In this document: positions 1 through 9,246 of the stretch, piece by piece
Layout of the letters: each line of letters starts with the position of its first letter
Position numbering within the stretch: position 1 is the first letter of the stretch
Assembly: GCA_030706405.1 (NCBI GenBank)
Contig: JAUZOO010000010.1
Span: 1 to 64,000, forward strand
Source: Bacteroidota bacterium
GTDB taxonomy: Bacteria; Bacteroidota; Bacteroidia; Bacteroidales; JAAUTT01
Reading direction: 5' to 3'
DNA: 64,000 nt
Position numbers and translations under genes: made by a program
The notes under the pieces: generated by a model
Seen by the model: only the letters and a program-made list of their open reading frames with translations
Databases searched by the model: none
What the model was told of the DNA's origin: nothing

Positions 1-99
1 CAGCCATCGTCGAAAACTTGTTTCGTACTTCGAATAATCAACTTTTTCTTGTTTAAATCCTTCCATATTTTCGGAAAGGTTCGGTGTTTGCTTTTCCAT
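1..99 (-). CDS. N-terminal fragment of an unidentified protein (cut by window start)
   Basis: The minus strand is open from an ATG at 97-99 to the window edge, giving 33 residues (begins MEKQTPNLSENMEG, charged, no signal peptide). I do not recognise the family. The ATG is preceded by an inverted repeat, CTTGAC-N7-GTCAAG, at 103-121. The gene would be divergent from the patatin-like gene at 312. With only 33 codons this could be a chance open frame. Confidence 0.4.
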   Translation of the reverse strand, partial: MEKQTPNLSENMEGFKQEKVDYSKYETSFRRWL

Positions 100-274
100 T
101 TTCTTGACTTTTTATGTCAAGCTAGATTAGGAGAAGACAGTTGTTTTTGAGCTCAACACGGCATTTATTTTTATTTTTTGTTTAAAAGATTGTCAATAAG
201 GAAATATTTTTAATCTTTGTTTAAGGTTAGCATAAAGAGAAGATTTAAATAGTAAACAAGCTTAGCGAAAAAAC

Positions 275-301
275 TATAAACCCTATAAACCCTATAAACC
301 C
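275..301. repeat. Three perfect tandem copies of TATAAACCC
   Basis: TATAAACCC occurs at 275-283, 284-292 and 293-301 with no gap, ending 10 nt before the ATG of the patatin-like gene. A 9-nt unit array here can gain or lose units by slippage and would change the 5' leader length, not the reading frame. Confidence 0.85.
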
Positions 302-311
302 CCAAACAATC

Positions 312-2273
312 ATGAACAAGCTAATGACAAAGCAGGCGAGAGCCGTACACATGTCCCTTCAGGATTTTTTTCTTATCATTTCTAAATGTTGGTTAGGTAT
401 AATAATGCTGCTGTTTGGTATTTATGCATTTTTAATAAACGACCAGGGCCGGGATATTATGACTGCCTTTAATGAATACAGACATTGGGGTTTGGCTATT
501 GGCGCGGCATCAAGTTTATTTTTCTGGTCGGTTGAGAGTTGGTTTGGAGCCCGTATCGTTTTGAACTTATCGGATGTAACGAAGCTGAACAAATCGGAAG
601 GAAATACATTGCAAAAGCTTTTGCCAAGAATACTTGGACTACTGTCCATAACTGTATTTTATACTTCGTACCTATGTTGCAAAACCCAATATTGGTGGGG
701 TGATTTGGTGATTCTTTTTGTCCCTTTTATTCTCTTTTGGATTTTTATAATAAAACGCAGGGCATTGGTTAAAAGGCTTAATGAATACCCATTATTCCGC
801 AAGTTTCAAATGCATATCGATATTATAGCGTTAACAAATGAAGCGATAAAATATTCGCATTTGAATAAGTCCGGGAAACGTTTTTTACTGTTTCCTGTGT
901 TTCTATTTCCATTGTTAGTGTTGATGATTTGTTTGTTTCCAATAGCTTTTCCTTCGCAGTGTACGCCGTCGATAATTATATTGCTGGGTATGGCCGTTTG
1001 GACTGGGCTGGCCAGTGCATTCGGTGTACTCGAAAAGGTTTTAAAAGTCCCGGTGGTCATTATCACAGCGGCTTTTATCCTTGTCTTTAGCATTATAAAC
1101 AACAACCATACAGTTAGACTAAAAACACCGGAAAGTCTGGTTAACCCTGCTCCGATAACCAGCAATCTTGATAAATGGGTAACTGATGATACTTTAAAAC
1201 AACAAGTTTTATACATTGCCTGCGGCGAAGGTGGCGGAATTAGAGCAGCCTACTGGACAGCATCAATACTTGCCTCGTTAACCGATTCGATGAAAACATT
1301 TCCACAGCATCTGTATGCTATCAGCACGGTTTCGGGCAGTAGTCTGGGGGCTGGTTTATATAACTCGTTGTTATACGCCCAAAGCAAAGGCAAATTAGAA
1401 GGTGATAGCCTGTGTAAAAGTGTCCGAAAATTTATGAGTGTCGATTACCTTTCGCCGGTTGCGGCAGCTTTTCTCTTTCCGGACGCATTGCAACGGTTCC
1501 TGTTTTTCCCTGTTGGGCATTTCGACAGGGCCCGGTATTTGGAATGGTCGTGGGAAAAAGGTTGGAAGAAAAGCCTGACGGAAGATCTGAATCCTTTTTC
1601 TGATGGAACGTTTCAACTTTGGAGCAGCGGAGATAAAATACCCAATCTTTTTCTTAACGCCACGCATACCGAGAATGGACGAAGGGTAATTGCTTCCAAT
1701 TTATCGTGGGATGAAAATGCCTGGCAAGCCAAAAATATATCGTCGGTGGTAGGAAACGATATGCCTTTAAGTACATCGGCATTGCTGAGTGCCCGGTTTC
1801 CGGTAATAACGCCCGGAGCAAAGATTAAAGACCCAAAAAACAAGTATTGGGGAACGGTTGTAGATGGTGGTTATTATGATAATTACGGAGTGATAACTGC
1901 AATGGATGTTTATAGGGAAATCCGAAAAAAATATTCACCCAAAAAGGTTAAGGTGGTTGTATTATGCATCAGAAATGGAAACTCTGTACCCGAAAATCCG
2001 AAACCCATCGGTATCGCTTACGAGTTACGTACTGTTCCAGCCACATTTTTAAAAGCTTGGTCAGTACGTCCCGAGAAATCGTTGAAATCGCTTACCGATG
2101 TACTTGTTGCCAATGGCGATATTGTATATACTATCGATTTAGACAGGAATAAAACAGAAAACCTTCCGCTGGGATGGTTCTTGTCCCAAAAAGCCATCAG
2201 AATTATGGACTGTCAGTTGAAAAGCAATAAATGGAAAAAACAGAAAAAGGAAATCCTGAGCCTGATGAAGTAA
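312..2273 (+). CDS. Membrane-anchored patatin-like phospholipase
   Basis: A 653-residue protein with hydrophobic segments in the first 265 residues (about 27-43, 60-75, 107-122, 131-147, 192-213, 220-238, 247-262), followed by a soluble patatin-like domain. The glycine-rich oxyanion motif GEGGGIRAA is at 305-313, the nucleophile elbow GSSLG puts the catalytic serine at about 344, and the DGG motif (VVDGGYYDN) puts the catalytic aspartate at about 518. Patatin-family enzymes are Ser-Asp dyad lipid acyl hydrolases. The membrane part suggests action on membrane lipids. The ATG at 312 is the only sensible start. It stands alone, convergent with the DUF6629 gene 25 nt downstream. Substrate unknown. 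Confidence 0.8.
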   Translation: MNKLMTKQARAVHMSLQDFFLIISKCWLGIIMLLFGIYAFLINDQGRDIMTAFNEYRHWGLAIGAASSLFFWSVESWFGARIVLNLSDVTKLNKSEGNTLQKLLPRILGLLSITVFYTSYLCCKTQYWWGDLVILFVPFILFWIFIIKRRALVKRLNEYPLFRKFQMHIDIIALTNEAIKYSHLNKSGKRFLLFPVFLFPLLVLMICLFPIAFPSQCTPSIIILLGMAVWTGLASAFGVLEKVLKVPVVIITAAFILVFSIINNNHTVRLKTPESLVNPAPITSNLDKWVTDDTLKQQVLYIACGEGGGIRAAYWTASILASLTDSMKTFPQHLYAISTVSGSSLGAGLYNSLLYAQSKGKLEGDSLCKSVRKFMSVDYLSPVAAAFLFPDALQRFLFFPVGHFDRARYLEWSWEKGWKKSLTEDLNPFSDGTFQLWSSGDKIPNLFLNATHTENGRRVIASNLSWDENAWQAKNISSVVGNDMPLSTSALLSARFPVITPGAKIKDPKNKYWGTVVDGGYYDNYGVITAMDVYREIRKKYSPKKVKVVVLCIRNGNSVPENPKPIGIAYELRTVPATFLKAWSVRPEKSLKSLTDVLVANGDIVYTIDLDRNKTENLPLGWFLSQKAIRIMDCQLKSNKWKKQKKEILSLMK

Positions 2274-2298
2274 GTGGAGTATCATAAAAAAGTTGAAA

Positions 2299-2985
2299 TT
2301 ACTTTTTTAAGGGGTTCTGTAATAATTTCAATTTATCAAAATTGAATTCTATTTTCGAGTCTCTGAGTATCCAGAAGATAACCCCACTTATTAAGGCTGC
2401 AAAAAAGCACCACACCGAAGTGAGGTATTGGGTAAAAAATATTGCCGTAACTAAGCATGACATAAACATTAATGTACCTAAAAGATATGTTTGTTTAACA
2501 CTCGAAATAAAAAGAGGTGTGATGGTTACAAGTAAATAAACGATAAAAGCCGGCAGGGCAAAGGAATCTGGGAAATCAGTATTATATTGAATATGATAGC
2601 CTTTGATTTGTGGAGAGATATTGAAAAAGACTAAGCAAAAGCCATAGTAAGTGGATAATGATAATCCTAAAGCCTGAAAAATTTTCAATGTTCTTTTTCT
2701 TTTAATATTTTCTTCCATAAACAGTACTGAAAGAGGAATCATCGAAGGCCAAATGACTTCTGCCATTATTAAAAAGAAGTAAGTACTGAATTTCCGGACA
2801 CTTTCAGATTCCGGAAGGGGTAGCGTTAGCCACAGCAGTCCTTCGGCAAATTGCTGAATTCCAAAAAACAACGGGATGCTCGCAAATATTATCTGGGAGG
2901 GTTTGTGAACTTTTGTAACAGTAGCCACTCCAATGGAAGAAATGATAATACCCCCTGCAAAACTTGCCTCCGGTGAAAAACACAT
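2299..2985 (-). CDS. DUF6629-type integral membrane protein
   Basis: A 228-residue, very hydrophobic protein with about seven membrane segments. The N-terminus MCFSPEASFAGG resembles the conserved MCFS-EASF start of the DUF6629 family, which has no known function. The ATG at 2983-2985 is the start. It ends 25 nt from the convergent patatin-like gene. The family call rests on the N-terminal motif and the topology only. Confidence 0.6.
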   Translation of the reverse strand: MCFSPEASFAGGIIISSIGVATVTKVHKPSQIIFASIPLFFGIQQFAEGLLWLTLPLPESESVRKFSTYFFLIMAEVIWPSMIPLSVLFMEENIKRKRTLKIFQALGLSLSTYYGFCLVFFNISPQIKGYHIQYNTDFPDSFALPAFIVYLLVTITPLFISSVKQTYLLGTLMFMSCLVTAIFFTQYLTSVWCFFAALISGVIFWILRDSKIEFNFDKLKLLQNPLKK

Positions 2986-3106
2986 ATCATTTTCCCTTCT
3001 ATTGGTTAGTGCTTAAACTGTCCTAATATCAAGTAAGGTACAATTATTAAATGGATATTGGCAGTTGTTTATGGGAAAGTATGGCAAGATTATCGGATTG
3101 ATTTCA

Positions 3107-4549
3107 CTACAAAATATGCATCCCCTTAAGGTATTCGTAAAATTTGGTTTCAAAGTCCTCGCCGGGCGTGGGGGCGGGAGACATGATAAGGCGGCCTTCT
3201 CTGTCGATAAGATAATAGGTAGGGAAGGTACGGACGTCGTAATCCTTTAAAATTGAGGGCTGGTTGCTGTAATGAAGAAAAGCAAAATCATAACCTGATT
3301 TTTTGGCATAATTGCGCATTACACTCAAATTGTCGTCGACGGAAATGGCTACAATTTTAAGCAATTTGGAATGTTTTTTCTGAAGAGTTTTCAACATCTC
3401 AAAGTCCTTCATGCTGGCATAACTCTGGGTCGTGCAGAAAACAAGGTAAACGAATTTCCCTTTAAAGTTATTGAGTGAAACCAACACACTATCCTGGTTG
3501 AAGAGCGAAAAAGCCGGAGGAGCATATCCCGGAAGAAGCCGGGTTACCTTTTCGCGAATATCTGCAGCAATAGCCCTGTGGGTTGGTACGTTTGTGCTCA
3601 GGGCCAATGAATCGAGTATCCTGAGCATGGCTGAACGCGAGAACTCCATCTCGTAAAAACCGTCGTGCAGGTTTTTCAGAATAACCATTTCTTTCAGGGT
3701 ATCGTTGTTCAAAACTTTATCGTGGGAAAGGGTGGCTTTTAACCGACTGAAACTCTTTGCAACATTAATATCATCGTAAATAACCTTACCTTCATCGGTT
3801 CTTCCGAAATACGAAAAGTACTTATCGTAAACCTGGTTAAAAAGCTCCATGTAGGCAGGGTTTGCGTACAAAACCGGTTTATTTAGAAAGTAGTTATCAG
3901 AAACATGCCGCGACTTAAATTTGGTGGCCATCATCTTTATTAATCCCATCCGGTATGTGTAATAATCCTTAAAATAGGGGTGGGCAATACCCGAAAATTT
4001 ATTTTCGAGCGAAAGCAATGTAGAATCTATATTTTTGGGAGAGAAACGGGCAATCACCTTCACTGCCACTTTGCTGTAAAGCGGATCGTAAACATCATCA
4101 AACGTACGGATAAGGTAGTTTATCTCGGTTTTAGGGTCGTCAACAGCGGATTGTCCCTGAGTCTGTGATGAATTCACAACCAAATGTAATCTGATTTCTT
4201 CAAAATAAGGGTTAAGTTTATCTGCGGGGTTTTTCTCCGTTCTGGGAGGAAGTTTGAGCGTATATTCTTTACCGGGTTCGGCAAAAAAATACAGAAAAAA
4301 TATGCCTGTGCGACAAAAAATATATTCAGTACGTGAAACTTCAAACTTGGCTTCAAAATCACCGTTGGGCTGCACTTTAACATTGGCTATGGGCCGTTCC
4401 TTTTCGGATATCTGATTTTCATAAAGCGAAAATGCCAGCGTTAAGCCAGCATAATCGGGACTGTTTCCGCGAATAACCACCGTTGCAGCTTTAAGCGGAG
4501 ATATCATTAAAGAAATAAAAAAGAGAAGAAAGCAGGTTAAGCGGCACAT
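3107..4549 (-). CDS. TlpA/redoxin-like protein lacking the CxxC motif
   Basis: 480 residues with an N-terminal signal sequence (about 1-21), a Bacteroidetes-type N-terminal region of the kind seen in extracytoplasmic thioredoxin-like proteins, a helical middle and a C-terminal thioredoxin fold from about 340. The cis-proline loop (TFPTYY, P443) is present, but where TlpA proteins have WCxxC this one reads QSYAS (375-379), so both redox cysteines are missing; a single Cys lies at 372. It is therefore probably a non-redox member, perhaps a binding or chaperone protein at the envelope. It follows coaD with a 3-nt gap, as the last gene of lon-coaD-this gene. Confidence 0.75.
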   Translation of the reverse strand: MCRLTCFLLFFISLMISPLKAATVVIRGNSPDYAGLTLAFSLYENQISEKERPIANVKVQPNGDFEAKFEVSRTEYIFCRTGIFFLYFFAEPGKEYTLKLPPRTEKNPADKLNPYFEEIRLHLVVNSSQTQGQSAVDDPKTEINYLIRTFDDVYDPLYSKVAVKVIARFSPKNIDSTLLSLENKFSGIAHPYFKDYYTYRMGLIKMMATKFKSRHVSDNYFLNKPVLYANPAYMELFNQVYDKYFSYFGRTDEGKVIYDDINVAKSFSRLKATLSHDKVLNNDTLKEMVILKNLHDGFYEMEFSRSAMLRILDSLALSTNVPTHRAIAADIREKVTRLLPGYAPPAFSLFNQDSVLVSLNNFKGKFVYLVFCTTQSYASMKDFEMLKTLQKKHSKLLKIVAISVDDNLSVMRNYAKKSGYDFAFLHYSNQPSILKDYDVRTFPTYYLIDREGRLIMSPAPTPGEDFETKFYEYLKGMHIL

Positions 4550-4552
4550 ATT

Positions 4553-5023
4553 TTAAAGATATTTTTTTAAATCGACCGAATGTGGCAGAAACCGCGAAAC
4601 GTCGCCTCCGTGTTTTAGGACTTCACGAACAATGCTCGAATTGATAGAGGTATGTTCGGGTAATGTCAGAATAAATACAGACTCCACTTCGTTATACATC
4701 ATCTTGTTAACCTGTGCAATGGCCCGTTCGTATTCAAAATCGGCCGAAGTGCGCAACCCTCGAAGGATATACTTGGCGTTAACCCTTTTGCAAAAGGCTA
4801 CGGTCAAATCGTCGTAGAAACTAACTTCAATTTTAGGATTTCCGGCAAACACTTCGCGAATCATTGCCATACGCGCTTGCAACGGGAAAAAGCACTTTTT
4901 ATTTTCGTTGTTCCCCACCGCAATAACAATCTTATCAAAAAGTTCCAGCGAACGGGTTACTATCGATTCGTGCCCTATGGTAAACGGGTCGAACGAACCC
5001 GGGAATACGGCAATTTTCTCCAT
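4553..5023 (-). CDS. coaD: Phosphopantetheine adenylyltransferase
   Basis: 156 residues, the usual length. CoaD transfers AMP from ATP to 4'-phosphopantetheine in coenzyme A synthesis. The N-terminal nucleotidyltransferase motif GSFDPFTIGH is intact, as are the ILRGLRTSADFEYE segment and the C-terminal TSINSSIVRE motif that contributes to ATP binding. The frame is open 21 codons further upstream, but the family starts right before the IAVFPGSFDP strand, so ATG 5021-5023 is chosen; it lies 25 nt after the lon stop. Probably co-transcribed with lon. Confidence 0.93.
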   Translation of the reverse strand: MEKIAVFPGSFDPFTIGHESIVTRSLELFDKIVIAVGNNENKKCFFPLQARMAMIREVFAGNPKIEVSFYDDLTVAFCKRVNAKYILRGLRTSADFEYERAIAQVNKMMYNEVESVFILTLPEHTSINSSIVREVLKHGGDVSRFLPHSVDLKKYL

Positions 5024-5048
5024 GCGGAAATGATTTTTAGATTCGGGG

Positions 5049-7502
5049 TTACGATATATCGAGTGGGTTTGCAACTTTTTCGTCAAGTAAAGCGAAATCC
5101 AATACTTCTTGGATATTTCCTACATAGTGAAATGTCACCCCAGTAAGGTAATATTCCGGTATTTCTTCAATATCCTTACGGTTTTCCTGGCAAAGAATAA
5201 TATCGGTAATACCTGCCCTTTTGGCAGCAAGTATTTTTTCTTTAATCCCGCCTACAGGCAACACACGGCCACGAAGCGTAATTTCGCCTGTCATGGCAAG
5301 ATTGCTGCGGACTTTACGTTGTGTAAATGCCGAACCCAACGAGGTTATCATAGTTACCCCCGCCGAAGGTCCGTCTTTTGGAATAGCACCTTCGGGAACA
5401 TGTACATGGATGTTCCATTTCTCAAACACATCGGGCGAAAGGCCAAGCTGCCCGGCATGCGACTTGATATATTCAAGAGCAATCACGGCAGATTCCTTCA
5501 TCACATCACCCAAGTTACCGGTAAGTGTAAGCGCACCTTTACCTTTGCTAAGACTGGTTTCCACAAAAAGGATGTCGCCTCCGGCAGCAGTCCATGCCAA
5601 ACCGGTTACTACGCCGGCATAATCGTTGCCCTGATATTTATCCTTGGTATATTTGGGTGCGCCTAGTATTTTCTGAATATCATCCTTGCCAAGTTTTCTG
5701 TTATAAAGCTCCTCAAAAGCTATTTTTTTGGCAACATTACGGATGAGCGAAGCAATGGTTTTATCGAGTTGGCGAACCCCCGATTCGTGACTGTAATTCT
5801 CGATGGCATATTCGAGCACATCCTTGGTCATTGAGAATTGTGTTTTCTTTAAGCCATGTTCCTTAAGCTGTTTGGGCAGAAGGTGACGAGCAGCAATCTC
5901 AATTTTCTCCTCAATGGTATAGCCGTTTACTTCGATGATTTCCATGCGGTCGCGTAAGGCGGGATGGATAGTGCCGAGCGTATTGGCCGTGGCAATAAAC
6001 ATAACCTTGGAGAGGTCGAATTCGAGTTCGAGGAAGTTATCGTTAAACGTACTGTTTTGTTCGGGATCGAGAACTTCGAGCAGGGCCGAAGCCGGGTCGC
6101 CATGATAATCCTGCCCCACCTTGTCCAGCTCGTCGAGCATAAACACAGGGTTCGCTGATTTCACCTTTTTTAGGTTCTGGATAATACGCCCAGGCATAGC
6201 GCCGATGTAGGTTTTACGATGTCCGCGAATTTCAGCTTCGTCGTGCAAACCACCGAGCGACATGCGGCAATATTTCCGGTCGAGGGCTTTAGCAATGGAT
6301 TTTCCGAGCGATGTTTTACCAACCCCCGGAGGGCCAACGAGGCAAAGAATCGGCGCCTTCATGTTGCCTTTGAGTTTTAATACTGCCAAATGTTCGAGAA
6401 TCCGGTCTTTCACCTTTTCAAGGCCGAAATGTTCTTTATCGAGAATATCTTTAGCGCGATTAAGGTCAAAATTATCTTTGGTATACTCGTTCCAGGGCAG
6501 TTCGAGCATGGTATGCAAGTAATTCAGCTGCACCGAATATTCTCCGGCTGCAGGATTTAGTCTTTCGAGCTTGCCAAGTTCCTTTTCAAAAACAGCGGCA
6601 ACTTCCTTGTTCCATTTCTTCTTTTTGGCCTTTTTTTCAAGTTCTTGAACTTCCTGATCCACAGGATTTCCGCCAAGTTCATCCTGAATAGTCTTCATTT
6701 GTTGATGAAGCAGGTATTCGCGCTGTTGCTGATCGAGGTCGGTTTTTACCTTGGATTGAATATCGCGTTTTAACTCAAGAAGCTGAAGCTCACGAGTTAG
6801 ATATTCGAGCAATAACAAACCGCGTTTATGAACATCGTTTATTTCCAGAAGCTTTTGTTTTTCTTCGGTTTTAATATCGCTGTTCGACGATGCGAAGTTG
6901 ATCAGGAACGACGGGCTTTCGATGTTACGGATGGCAAAAGCAGCTTCGGGCGGAACATTGTTATTTAACTGAATAATCCGCAGGGAAATATCTTTTAAAG
7001 AGCTTATTATCGCCTCAAACTCTTTATTTTTTTTAGAAGGCTGATCTTCCGGCAAAACGTTGATGTGTGCCTGTATATAAGGCTCATCGTTTGTGATGTT
7101 GTCGATTTCAAAACGTTTCCGGCCCTGAATAATCACCGAAGTGGAATTATCGGGCATGTCGAGAATTTTCAATATCTGGGCAACCGTACCCACCTTAAAA
7201 AGATCCTTTTCGGCTGGGTCGTTTATGTTGGGGTTGCGTTGGGCAACCGTACCAATAATCTTATCCTTTTTAAAAGCCTCGCGAATCAGCTTAATCGACT
7301 TGTCGCGGCCTACAGTAATAGGGATGACAATTCCCGGGAAAAGCACCGTATTGCGCAATGGCAGTATCGGCAACGTTTCCGGAACTACCAACTCCTCGCC
7401 CGAATCATCTTCTTCGCTGATAATGGGGATAAAGTCGGCATCGTCGTTTAAGTTGTTGGTAAGAAAATAATCAGAAACTGCTATGTTGTTTTTTTTACTC
7501 AT
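5049..7502 (-). CDS. lon: ATP-dependent protease La (Lon)
   Basis: 817 residues from ATG 7500-7502 (an extra 9 codons upstream are unlikely to be used). LonA layout: N-terminal LON substrate-binding domain, coiled region with QQQREYLLHQQMKTI, AAA+ domain with Walker A GPPGVGKTS and Walker B VFMLDELDKV, and a C-terminal Ser-Lys protease domain (PKDGPSAG, Ser about 713; GGIKEKI, Lys about 754). It degrades misfolded and regulatory proteins in the cytosol. First gene of a leftward run with coaD and the thioredoxin-like gene. No heat-shock type promoter could be recognised upstream. Confidence 0.97.
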   Translation of the reverse strand: MSKKNNIAVSDYFLTNNLNDDADFIPIISEEDDSGEELVVPETLPILPLRNTVLFPGIVIPITVGRDKSIKLIREAFKKDKIIGTVAQRNPNINDPAEKDLFKVGTVAQILKILDMPDNSTSVIIQGRKRFEIDNITNDEPYIQAHINVLPEDQPSKKNKEFEAIISSLKDISLRIIQLNNNVPPEAAFAIRNIESPSFLINFASSNSDIKTEEKQKLLEINDVHKRGLLLLEYLTRELQLLELKRDIQSKVKTDLDQQQREYLLHQQMKTIQDELGGNPVDQEVQELEKKAKKKKWNKEVAAVFEKELGKLERLNPAAGEYSVQLNYLHTMLELPWNEYTKDNFDLNRAKDILDKEHFGLEKVKDRILEHLAVLKLKGNMKAPILCLVGPPGVGKTSLGKSIAKALDRKYCRMSLGGLHDEAEIRGHRKTYIGAMPGRIIQNLKKVKSANPVFMLDELDKVGQDYHGDPASALLEVLDPEQNSTFNDNFLELEFDLSKVMFIATANTLGTIHPALRDRMEIIEVNGYTIEEKIEIAARHLLPKQLKEHGLKKTQFSMTKDVLEYAIENYSHESGVRQLDKTIASLIRNVAKKIAFEELYNRKLGKDDIQKILGAPKYTKDKYQGNDYAGVVTGLAWTAAGGDILFVETSLSKGKGALTLTGNLGDVMKESAVIALEYIKSHAGQLGLSPDVFEKWNIHVHVPEGAIPKDGPSAGVTMITSLGSAFTQRKVRSNLAMTGEITLRGRVLPVGGIKEKILAAKRAGITDIILCQENRKDIEEIPEYYLTGVTFHYVGNIQEVLDFALLDEKVANPLDIS

Positions 7503-7600
7503 ACAAAATTTATTATGCCAAAATGACACTCGTCAATCCGAAATGTTCATTATAAAATATATTTCCGGATATGTTCAAATGATATGCCAGAACCGAAAGT

Positions 7601-8788
7601 CTAGAATTTTCGGTACTTTTCAGTCATTTCAAACACCTTTGTAAGGATTGTTTTGTCACAGTCCGAGAGCTCAATGCCCCTGCGTTTCATAACCAGAGCG
7701 GCAGTTTCGAAGGCTTTATTAAGGGTATAAACGATACAGCCCTGAGGGCCGCCCCATGAAAACGAAGGAATGAGGTTACGCGGGAAACCGGCGCCAAAGA
7801 TGTTGGCACTCACGCCCACAACCGTGCCGGTATTAAACATGGTATTGATGCCCGCCTTGGAATGGTCGCCCATAATGAGCCCGCAAAACTGTGTGCCGGT
7901 ACTGACAAAACGTTCCTGCGCGTAGTTCCAGATACGAACTTCGGCATAGTTGTTTTTAAGGTTGGAATTGTTAGTATCTGCTCCCAGGTTACACCATTCT
8001 CCAAGAACGGCATTGCCCAGAAAGCCATCGTGAGCTTTGTTCGAATAACCAAAGATGACCGAATTACTGACCTCTCCGCCTACTTTCGAATTTGGGCCGA
8101 TGGTGGTTGCGCCATAAATTTTGGCACCCATTTTTAATGCCGAATGTTCACATAAGGCCAAGGGACCACGAACAATAGCGCCTTCCATAATTTCGGCATC
8201 CTTACCAACGTAAATTGGACCGGTTTGTGCATTTAGGATAGCAAACTCAACACTTGCTCCTTCTTCGATAAAAATATTCTCAGCACCTAACACCCGGTTG
8301 GTACTGCTGATGGGCGCTGATTGACGCCCTTTGGTAAGCAATTTAAAATCGTCGATAAGCGCGGCTTCGTTGAAGGAGAAGATATGCCAGGGGAAGTCAA
8401 TCTTGGTAAGAGAAACCGTCGTTTGACAGGCTTCAAACTTTTCAAGTTGGTTGGCTTTGAATTCGTCGATATGGTCTGCATTGAGCCTGGCGGCCACTAT
8501 CACGTTATCTTTTTTGAGAGTCTGTCCAACCTTTAAATTTTGTATCTCGCGAACGAGTTCAGCGGTTGGTAAAACCGACCCGTTTATCAGGATGTTGTCG
8601 GACGAAACTGAGAGCATATATTTGCAGGAAAGGTATTCCTGTGTAAGGTATGATGGTTTTGAACCCAGAAATTTCTCCCATTTTTCGGATATTGTAAGGA
8701 TACCAATTCTTACCTCGCCTACCGGACGGGTAAAGGTTAACGGAAGAAGGTTTTCCCAGCTATTGTCGTCAAAAAGTATATAGTTCAT
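7601..8788 (-). CDS. GlmU-like sugar-1-phosphate nucleotidyltransferase (alternative bacterial GlmU type)
   Basis: 395 residues. The N-terminal third begins MNYILFDDN, not with the normal GxGTRM pyrophosphorylase signature, and the C-terminal half (about 165-340) is a left-handed beta-helix of hexapeptide repeats (for example KMGAKIYGATTIGPNSKVGG). This matches the Bacteroidetes family annotated as a putative GlmU replacement that would acetylate glucosamine-1-phosphate and make UDP-GlcNAc. The exact reaction is inferred. Its own promoter is likely: TATATTTG on the minus strand at 8832-8839, 44 nt before the ATG. Confidence 0.78.
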   Translation of the reverse strand: MNYILFDDNSWENLLPLTFTRPVGEVRIGILTISEKWEKFLGSKPSYLTQEYLSCKYMLSVSSDNILINGSVLPTAELVREIQNLKVGQTLKKDNVIVAARLNADHIDEFKANQLEKFEACQTTVSLTKIDFPWHIFSFNEAALIDDFKLLTKGRQSAPISSTNRVLGAENIFIEEGASVEFAILNAQTGPIYVGKDAEIMEGAIVRGPLALCEHSALKMGAKIYGATTIGPNSKVGGEVSNSVIFGYSNKAHDGFLGNAVLGEWCNLGADTNNSNLKNNYAEVRIWNYAQERFVSTGTQFCGLIMGDHSKAGINTMFNTGTVVGVSANIFGAGFPRNLIPSFSWGGPQGCIVYTLNKAFETAALVMKRRGIELSDCDKTILTKVFEMTEKYRKF

Positions 8789-8831
8789 TGTTATAACGTT
8801 ATATAAATTATTGAGTTAAACACAAATATCC

Positions 8832-8839
8832 CAAATATA
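8832..8839 (-). promoter_or_regulatory. -7 promoter element (TATATTTG) for the GlmU-like gene
   Basis: CAAATATA on the plus strand reads TATATTTG on the minus strand and fits the Bacteroidetes TAnnTTTG consensus, 44 nt upstream of the ATG at 8788. It lies just past the rpmE2 terminator. Confidence 0.5.
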
Positions 8840-8841
8840 AA

Positions 8842-8878
8842 CAAAAAAAGCCCCGAGATTTTAAAAATCCGGAGCTTT
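8842..8878 (-). terminator. Intrinsic terminator of rpmE2
   Basis: On the minus strand AAAGCTCCGGATTTT pairs with AAAATCTCGGGGCTTT with a few mismatches and a minimal loop, followed by a run of seven T (8842-8848). It lies 18 nt past the rpmE2 stop. Confidence 0.85.
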
Positions 8879-8896
8879 AAATTGTATGTAAGATAC

Positions 8897-9157
8897 TTAC
8901 TTTTTCTTGTTGAAGTGGTCTTTATACCTGTTCATAAACTTATCTACACGTCCGGCGGTGTCAACAAGTTTCATCTTACCGGTGTAGAAAGGGTGTGAGG
9001 TATTCGAAATTTCCAGCTTAAGCAGCGGATATTCAACACCGTCAACGGTGATGGTTTCCTTCGAAGAAGCGGCCGATTTGGTAATAAACATTTCTTCGTT
9101 CGACATGTCTTTAAATACGACCAGTCTATAAGCTTTGGGATGTATGTCCTTTTTCAT
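8897..9157 (-). CDS. rpmE2: 50S ribosomal protein L31 type B
   Basis: 86 residues, begins [13 protein letters not shown]. It has the [22 protein letters not shown] core of L31 but none of the four zinc-binding cysteines, so it is the zinc-independent type B form. It binds at the 50S central protuberance. Promoter TACCTTTG (9194-9201) and a strong terminator frame it as a single-gene unit. Confidence 0.96.
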   Translation of the reverse strand: MKKDIHPKAYRLVVFKDMSNEEMFITKSAASSKETITVDGVEYPLLKLEISNTSHPFYTGKMKLVDTAGRVDKFMNRYKDHFNKKK

Positions 9158-9193
9158 GACTTTATTCTACTATTATTTCTTATCAATGGGCTG

Positions 9194-9201
9194 CAAAGGT
9201 A
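9194..9201 (-). promoter_or_regulatory. -7 promoter element (TACCTTTG) of rpmE2
   Basis: CAAAGGTA on the plus strand reads TACCTTTG on the minus strand, matching TAnnTTTG, 36 nt upstream of the rpmE2 ATG. Confidence 0.6.
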
Positions 9202-9246
9202 TATATTCAAAATTAAATAGCAAAGATTTTCTAAATAAAATTCGCT

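Noticed and set aside
5109-5666. 185-codon plus-strand frame over the 3' part of lon
   Set aside because: Antisense shadow of the conserved lon coding sequence; no family resemblance.
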